DNA from: Flavobacteriales bacterium
GTDB lineage: Bacteria; Bacteroidota; Bacteroidia; Flavobacteriales_F; PHOS-HE28
Direction: 5' to 3'
NCBI GenBank assembly: GCA_016710965.1
Contig: JADJTW010000008.1
Span: 62,001 to 126,000 of the forward strand
DNA length: 64,000 nucleotides
In this document: one piece after another, positions 58,800-64,000 of the stretch
How positions within the stretch are numbered: position 1 is the first letter of the stretch
Layout: each line of letters starts with the position of its first letter
Notes under the pieces: generated by a model
Database searches by the model: none
Seen by the model: only the letters and a program-made list of their open reading frames with translations
Told to the model about the DNA's origin: nothing
Position numbers and translations under genes: made by a program

Positions 58800-59135
58800 A
58801 CCCTCAACCTTGCTGAAGACCGCAACGGTGTACGCGATCGATGTGAACGAGGACTTCACCTATGCCGAGGCCCATGTGCCGGGCGCGAAATTGATGGCCT
58901 GACGACGAGATCACCTCGGACAGCCCCCCCGACCACCTGGCGCCGCTGGTCTTCTACTGCTACAGCCCGGAGTGCCCCGCAGCAGGTATGGCGGCGCACT
59001 CGGCTGTGGCGTTGGGCTTGTGAACGGTGTACCGCATGAAAGCCGATCACGGGCTGGCAAGATGCAGGCCCACCGAGCCGATCGCCCGCCCAGTGCGCCA
59101 AGGCATCAACTACGCGCCAGCCCATTCCCACGGCT
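58800..59135 (+). pseudogene. Rhodanese-like sulfurtransferase domain, frameshifted
   Basis: Frames read in turn: LLKTATVYAIDVNEDFTYAEAHVPGA, then a shifted LAPLVFYCYSPECPAAGM with the catalytic-loop Cys, then VALG, VYRMKA and further fragments. This is the order of a single rhodanese domain (DVNEDFTYAEAHVPGA is the CDC25/rhodanese turn). At least three base-count changes are needed to join them. Start and end are approximate. It lies just before the formate dehydrogenase genes; a sulfurtransferase can serve in molybdenum-cofactor sulfuration, but the link is only suggested by position. Confidence 0.55.
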
Positions 59136-59151
59136 CCTCATTGGGGTCCGC

Positions 59152-59625
59152 ATGTCCAAGAACATCTCATCGCTCAGCGGCTGCGACGGAAAGGAACTCG
59201 ACGACGCCCTTTGGGAGCGACTCGCAAGCGCTGCTGCTGGCAGTGGCACGCCGGATGATGATACGCTCACCAAGGTCGCGCAGGATTTTCATCGGCGAAG
59301 CCATCACCTATGGCACCTCTTCGTTCTATGATTTCCGAAGAAGGACAATCAAGGGAAGAAAGCCTATGTGTGCAATGGCAGCACCTGCCTTGTCGCAGGC
59401 ACCCCGGGATCGCGTGCGTCGCGAGCTGGGCAGACACTTCAGAGCGGGAGGAGACGGCCACATGTGCTGCCTCGGCTGTTGCCACGAGAACAGTGCGTTC
59501 AACATCGGGGGAAGGAACTGGCAGCGATCGAGCATCGAGCAGATGGACGACCGGTGAAGGAGGTAAAGGAAGGGAGGGAGGTGCGGAAGGTGCCCGCGAA
59601 CGGTAGCCACTTCGTAGGCACTTGA
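59152..59625 (+). CDS. fdsG: NAD-dependent formate dehydrogenase gamma subunit (FdsG/NuoE-like), frameshifted
   Basis: The frames from ATG 59152 read MSKNISSLSGCDGKEL and DDTLTKVAQDF, then shift to IGEAITYGTSSFYDF, to KKAYVCNGSTCLVAG and to GHMCCLGCCHENSAFNIGG. This is the thioredoxin-like [2Fe-2S] subunit, with CxxxxC (CNGSTC) and CLGCC ligands. Four small indels are needed in ~470 bases. A purine-rich repeat copy (59553-59583) is read near the C-terminus. The stop TGA 59623-59625 overlaps the fdsB ATG. Within the enzyme this subunit relays electrons to NAD. Confidence 0.75.
59553..59583 (+). repeat. Third copy of the purine-rich GGGAGG repeat
   Basis: GGTGAAGGAGGTAAAGGAAG and following GGGAGGG bases match the left arm at 672-700 at 22 of 29 positions. 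There is no four-helix-bundle gene and no inverted partner here. It is read through as KEVKEGREVRKV at the end of the FdsG-like subunit. Confidence 0.55.
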
Positions 59626-60847
59626 TGGAAGAGCCGATCCTCACGGCACCGATGCCATCACCGGATGAATTCTACGCGATGTGGGAGCGTTTGCTCCAAG
59701 GTGACAGCGCCGATGTCCTCAACGAGACCAAGATCGCCACCATCCGCGGCCGTGGTGGGGCTGGGTCCCGATGGGTTTCAAGCTGCAAGCCCGCAAAGAT
59801 GCGCAGGACAATACAGGCAATGGCGCTCCCGCAAAACATCGTCTGCAACGCCGACGAAGGCGACCCGGCCGCCTTCAGCGACCGATATGCTTGAGGAAAC
59901 GCCTGCACCGCGTGTTGTTGGGGATGACGATCGCAGGCTATTGCGTGGTGCCGACACCGGCGTCCTATACATACGTGCCGAGTACCCGAGGCGGTGGAGA
60001 CGAAGCAGGCCATCGCAGACATCGAGGCGAAGGGCCGGATCGGTAAGGACATCAAGGGCAGCGGATTCACTTACCGCTTCATAGCGATCGCGGCGGCGGG
60101 CGCCTCGTGTGCGGTGAGGAGACCGCGCTGCTCAACAGCATCGAAGGAAAGCGTGGCGAAGTCCGAACACGTCCGCCTTACCCGGCGCAGCAAGGTCTCT
60201 TCAACCGGCCCACGGTGGTGAACAATGTCGAGACGCTCGCCTGCGTGCCTTGGGTGGTTGAGCACGGTGGTGACGCCTTCGCGAAGCTGGGCGACCGGAG
60301 AAGAGCAACGGCAGCAAGTTGGTATGCTCGACAGTGCCTTCAACCGGCCGGGCCTTATGAAGTGGAGTGCGGCACTCCGCTCAGCAAGGTCATCGATGAG
60401 CTCGGCCAGGGCTTTAAGAAGAAGGTGAAGAAGGCCCCGCACATCGGCGGTCCGCTCGGCGGAATCGTGCCCATGGACGCGATCAATGCGCTCAGCATCG
60501 ACTTCGAGTCCTTCCAGAAGGAAGGTTTCCTTTTGGGTCATGCCAGCGTCCTCAGCATCCCCGAGGACTTCCCCATGGTGGAATACCTCGAACACCTCTT
60601 CCAATTCACCGCCGTGGAAAGCTGCGGCAAGTGCTTCCCCTGCCGTATCGGTAGCAAGCGCGGCGAGGAACTGCTGAACGCTGCCCGCACGAAAGACCAG
60701 AAGATCGACCGCGTGTTGTTCAACGACCTGGTGGAGACCATGGAGATCGGGAGCCTGTGTGCGCTCGGTGGTGGCCTGCCCCTCGGTGTGAAGAACGCGC
60801 TCCAATACTTCAGGAATGAGTTGGATGCATATTTCATCGAGCAATAG
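59625..60847 (+). CDS. fdsB: NAD-dependent formate dehydrogenase beta subunit (FdsB/NuoF-like), frameshifted
   Basis: ATG 59625 opens MEEPILTAPMPSPDEF. Pieces in different frames give RGRGGAG (FMN-binding glycine loop), NADEGDPAAFSDRY, GVLYIRAEYP and CGEETALLNSIEGKRGE. After ~60107 a long intact frame has PTVVNNVETLACVP and the [4Fe-4S] ligands in ESCGKCFPCRIGSKR with a last Cys in GSLCALGGG. This is the NADH-binding, FMN-containing diaphorase subunit. Several indels lie between 59760 and 60360, after which the frame is clean to TAG 60845-60847. Confidence 0.8.
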
Positions 60848-60860
60848 ACTATCCCGGATC

Positions 60861-61619
60861 ATGGGCCATTGTATGCGACATCATCCTGTTAGGCCCATTA
60901 GGGCATTGTGTTGGTTCGTGGTTGTTGCGCTCACCGTAGGCACCACAGCATGCAGAAAGGAAAGAGCCGATCCCGGTCCGACCATTCCGGGAGAGAGCTG
61001 GCCTTCGAACCTGTTCCATTCAAGCGCTGAATGGCACACTTACAACACTTCATACGTTGTTTCCCATCACCGCAATGGCCGGATACCTACACGCTCGACT
61101 TTCTCTGGCGGACCATTGGTCCTGATACCGTTATACACACGTACACTGTGACCGACTATTCTGGTACCTCGGGCCCTCTTCTCCAAAGGTCTACCAGCGC
61201 CTCGATCACCCGGCAGAGAAGAGCGTTCTGGAGCTGGTCGATGGGAACAACCCCGGGAGCAATTCTGGTATTGTCTCGGGATGACCTATGCAAATGGGTA
61301 CTTCCGTCAGGATACTATTTCGAAACGCGTTTACTGGGTCGGGTTTCAAACGATCGCTCCCTATGGCGTACTTCCATATGAAGTGCTCCAGTACGATTTC
61401 GATCTGGAGTTGCACGATACCATACCTCGCAGCACCTGGAATTTCTACAACGCCTTGACCACATATACCGTGGATTCCCTTGAGCAATGGCCCATGGACA
61501 ATGGAACGCGGAAGGCTTGGCACATCACCCCTGCTGATCGCTGGCAGGTGGAAGGGATCGGTTTCGTCTCGAACAAGTTCGTCTATTTCCGCAGCGATGT
61601 CCTGAACTATAACCCCTGA
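60861..61619 (+). pseudogene. Lipoprotein of unknown function between fdsB and fdsA, frameshifted
   Basis: ATG 60861 gives MGHCMRHHPVRPIRALCWF and VVVALTVGTTACRKE, a lipoprotein signal. The frame then shifts twice (TYTLDFLWRTIGPDTVI; KVYQRLDHPAEKSVLELVDG) and resumes as MTYANGYFRQDTISKRVYW to FVYFRSDVLNYNP and TGA. The composition (short beta strands, Tyr-rich) is like small Bacteroidota surface lipoproteins. No family is recognised and nothing links it to formate oxidation, so it looks inserted in the operon. Between 61620 and 61846 I see no gene. Confidence 0.55.
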
Positions 61620-61846
61620 TGATGGACTGCACTTGACGATGGACACAAAACAGCGTTCCGCCATGCGTAGGAGTTTGGATGCGAACGCACCGGTTTCTTG
61701 CATGCCAGCAGTGTTTCGATCAATAAGTAGATATGATGTTGAACTGCATTTAGGAGCCATGCTGACCATGAGCCGGTCATCAACCCGTCAAGCCACCCCA
61801 ACAGGGTAGCACCTCAAGTATCTTCGTACGACAAGACCCATCGCCG

Positions 61847-64000
61847 ATGAACAGCACGCCCACCTCAAAGGCTAATGCGCCCACCACGCCCGTTGCCAAG
61901 ACGCAAACGGCCCCTGCTTCGTCGAACACCACGAAGACCGACACGCAGATCGCCTACGTGAACGGCGTTGCGCATCCCATCATCCAGGGCGAAACGATCC
62001 TCGCGATGCTGCGCCGCGTGATGGGCCCCGAGCCCGTGCCCACACTTTGCGATGCGCCGAACCTGGAACCCTTCGGCAGTTGCCGCGTGTGCTCCGTGGA
62101 AGTCGCTCTCGTGCAGGACGATCCTTCCAAGGTGATGGCCAGTTGCCATACTCCCGTGGCGAACGGCCAGTTCATCACCACGCACAACGAGCGCATGAAA
62201 CGCCTGCGCCGCAACATCGTGGAGTTGGTGCTGAGCAACTACCCGACGGAACAAACTGGAAGAAGGAGGACCATGGTGCCAACGAGTTATACAACGTGGT
62301 GCAACAGGTCGGTTCAACATCGATAGCGTGCGCTACCCGAAAGGTGCCCTGCCCCTCGATGCCGCTGGACCCGACGCCCGCTTCGCCAGCGACACTTCGC
62401 ATCCTTATATGGTGAGCAACCTCGATAGCTGCATCAACTGCTATCGCTGTGTGCGTGCGTGTGACGAAGTGCAGGGGGAGATGGTCCTCACCATGGCCGG
62501 TCGCGGCTTCAACAGCTGGATCGCCGAAGGCACGGGCGAGTTTCAAGGACAGCGATTGCGTGAGCTGTGGCGCCTGTGCGCAGGCCTGCCCCACGAGCGC
62601 CATCACCGATGTGTTCAAGAGCAAGGAGACCAAGGCCGATGAGGTGGTGCGCAGCGTGTGTACCTATTGCGGTGTGGGCTGCAACCTCGAAGTGAAGGTG
62701 AAAGACAACAAGGTCGTCGCCATCACCGCGCCGTACTCTGCGGAATCGAACCAAGGGCATACCTGCTTGAAAGGACGTTACGCTTTCCATTTCTATGATC
62801 ATCCCGAGCGGCTGCGCACCCGCTTATCAGGAAGAACGGCGAGCTCGTTCCCGCGACCTGGACGAGGCCTGGCGACTACATCGTGGACCGCTTCGCCGAC
62901 ATCGTCGAGAAGCACGGACCCGATGCGCTTGCCGGTGTGAGCAGCGCGCGCTGCCCGAACGAGGAGAACCACCATGCAGAAATTCTTCCGCGTGCAGGCC
63001 GGCACCAACAACATCGACAGTTGTGCGCGCGTGTGCCATAGCCCCACGGCCCTCGGCATGCAGAAGACCTTTGGCACCGGCGCGGCCACCAACAGCATCG
63101 ACGACCCGAAGGACACGCAGTCGACGGCGGCGATCGGTGCGAACCCGACGGATGCGCACCCGGTGACCGGCGCGGCATCAAGCAGCGGATCATGAAGGGG
63201 AAGACCCCGACGCGACCGACCCGCGCCGCACCGGAGCTGGCCCGCTATGCGAAGTACCACCTGCAGTTGCGGCCCGGCACCAACGTGGCGCTGCTCAACA
63301 TGTTCATGTACTACATCGTGAGCGAGGGCCTGGTGAAGCAGGAGTTCATCGACACGCGCACGGAGGGTTACGAGGACTTCAAGAAGGAACTGCTCAGCGT
63401 GGATGTCGCCGAGATGGAGAAGGTCACGGGTGTGGACCGCGAGCTGGTGCGCAAGGCGGCCATCGCCTACGCAAGCTCACCCGCTGCCATGAGCTTCCAC
63501 GGCCTGGGCGTCACCGAGCACTTCCAGGGCACTTTCACCGTGATGCGGATCGCCGACATCGCCATGATGACCGGCAACATCGGCCGTCGTGGTGTGGGCG
63601 GAACCCGCTACGCGGACAGAACAACGTGCAAGGCGCCGCCGACATGGGCTGCCAGCCGCACCAGGGCGCCGGCTACTTCGCGGTGGACAACCCGGAGTAC
63701 GCGCAACTCTACAACACCTTCTACGGCGTGGAGGTGCCCAGCCACGTGGGCTGGAAGATCCCCCAGATGTACGACGCCGCGCTCGCCGGCAAGCTCAAGG
63801 CTATGTGGGTGTGCGGCGAGGACATGGGCCAGACGGATCCGAACACCAACCACGTGCGCAAGGCCCTCGGCGCGCTCGATCTCTTCGTGGTGCAGGAACT
63901 CTTCATGACGGAGACCGCCAAGCTCGCGCACGTCGTGCTGCCCGGCGCCAGCTTCCTGGAAAAGAGCGGCACCTTCACCAACGGCGAACGCCGCATCCAA
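61847..64000 (+). CDS. fdsA: NAD-dependent formate dehydrogenase alpha subunit, partial at window end, frameshifted
   Basis: ATG 61847 opens MNSTPTSKANAPTTPV. Then come a 2Fe-2S domain (CDAPNLEPFGSCRVCSVEV, ASCHTPV), a His/Cys cluster (HNERMKRLRRNIVELV), two [4Fe-4S] motifs (CINCYRCVRACDEVQG; CVSCGACAQACPTSAI) and the molybdenum-enzyme motif VCTYCGVGCNLEV. The active-site position has Cys (RVCHSPTA, codon 63034-63036), not selenocysteine. The rest, SEGLVKQEFIDTRTEGYEDF to VVLPGASFLEKSGTFTNGE, follows the alpha-subunit pattern. At least five indels break the frame. The enzyme converts formate and NAD to CO2 and NADH. Confidence 0.85.

Overview
The window looks like a piece of a fairly GC-rich member of the Bacteroidota, most likely a Flavobacteriales-type environmental lineage. 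The signs are repeated type IX secretion (T9SS) sorting domains of type A and type B, a YHYH protein, an SprB-like repeat remnant, a head-GIN adhesin-like protein, a 30-residue Lys/Ala histone-like protein, a Bacteroidota-style sdhA-sdhB pair, and propeller/Y_Y_Y sensors typical of that phylum. No rRNA, tRNA or CRISPR array was recognised.

Layout. (1) 1-5.0 kb holds housekeeping genes interrupted by small mobile-looking modules. A four-helix-bundle (S23/IVP) gene sits between sdhA and sdhB inside a purine-rich inverted repeat. An MNT-HEPN toxin-antitoxin pair sits between a decayed copy of the 5' end of an aminotransferase gene and the intact gene. The aminotransferase is followed by an overlapping omega-amidase. 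(2) 5-22.4 kb is mostly envelope and secreted proteins: an IgGFc-binding-like T9SS giant, an Ig-like lipoprotein, free-Met-sulfoxide reductase, ComF, a coiled-coil membrane protein, a 1193-residue outer-membrane protein, an oligopeptide-type binding lipoprotein, an OmpA lipoprotein and a decayed T9SS gene. (3) 22.6-28.8 kb carries T9SS cargo proteins, a GIN-domain protein and the histone-like protein. (4) 28.9-51.3 kb is the most striking part: seven full-length class III adenylate cyclase genes plus two 3'-end remnants, almost all in one direction. Their inputs are either periplasmic TPR arrays or beta-propeller/Y_Y_Y modules, each joined through one transmembrane helix to a cytoplasmic cyclase. 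(5) 51.3-58.6 kb is a phosphorelay cluster: a lone receiver, a lone HPt, a LuxR-type regulator and two TPR hybrid histidine kinases, the second frameshifted. (6) 58.6-64 kb has a rhodanese and an NAD-dependent formate dehydrogenase (fdsG, fdsB, fdsA) with an unrelated lipoprotein between fdsB and fdsA. Every gene from about 56.8 kb to the window end carries several frameshifts.

How the parts fit. The cyclases and kinases share the same kinds of sensor modules (TPR or propeller/Y_Y_Y plus one membrane helix), so the region looks like a place where input domains are recombined onto cAMP or phosphotransfer outputs. Evidence for active recombination includes a 242-nt stretch identical between two neighbouring cyclases, a conserved 3'-end block shared even by the truncated copies, and a palindromic repeat lying in frame at the same position of four cyclases.

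Limits. All calls come from reading the sequence. No similarity search was run, and the frameshifts may be assembly errors rather than biology, especially in the last 7 kb.
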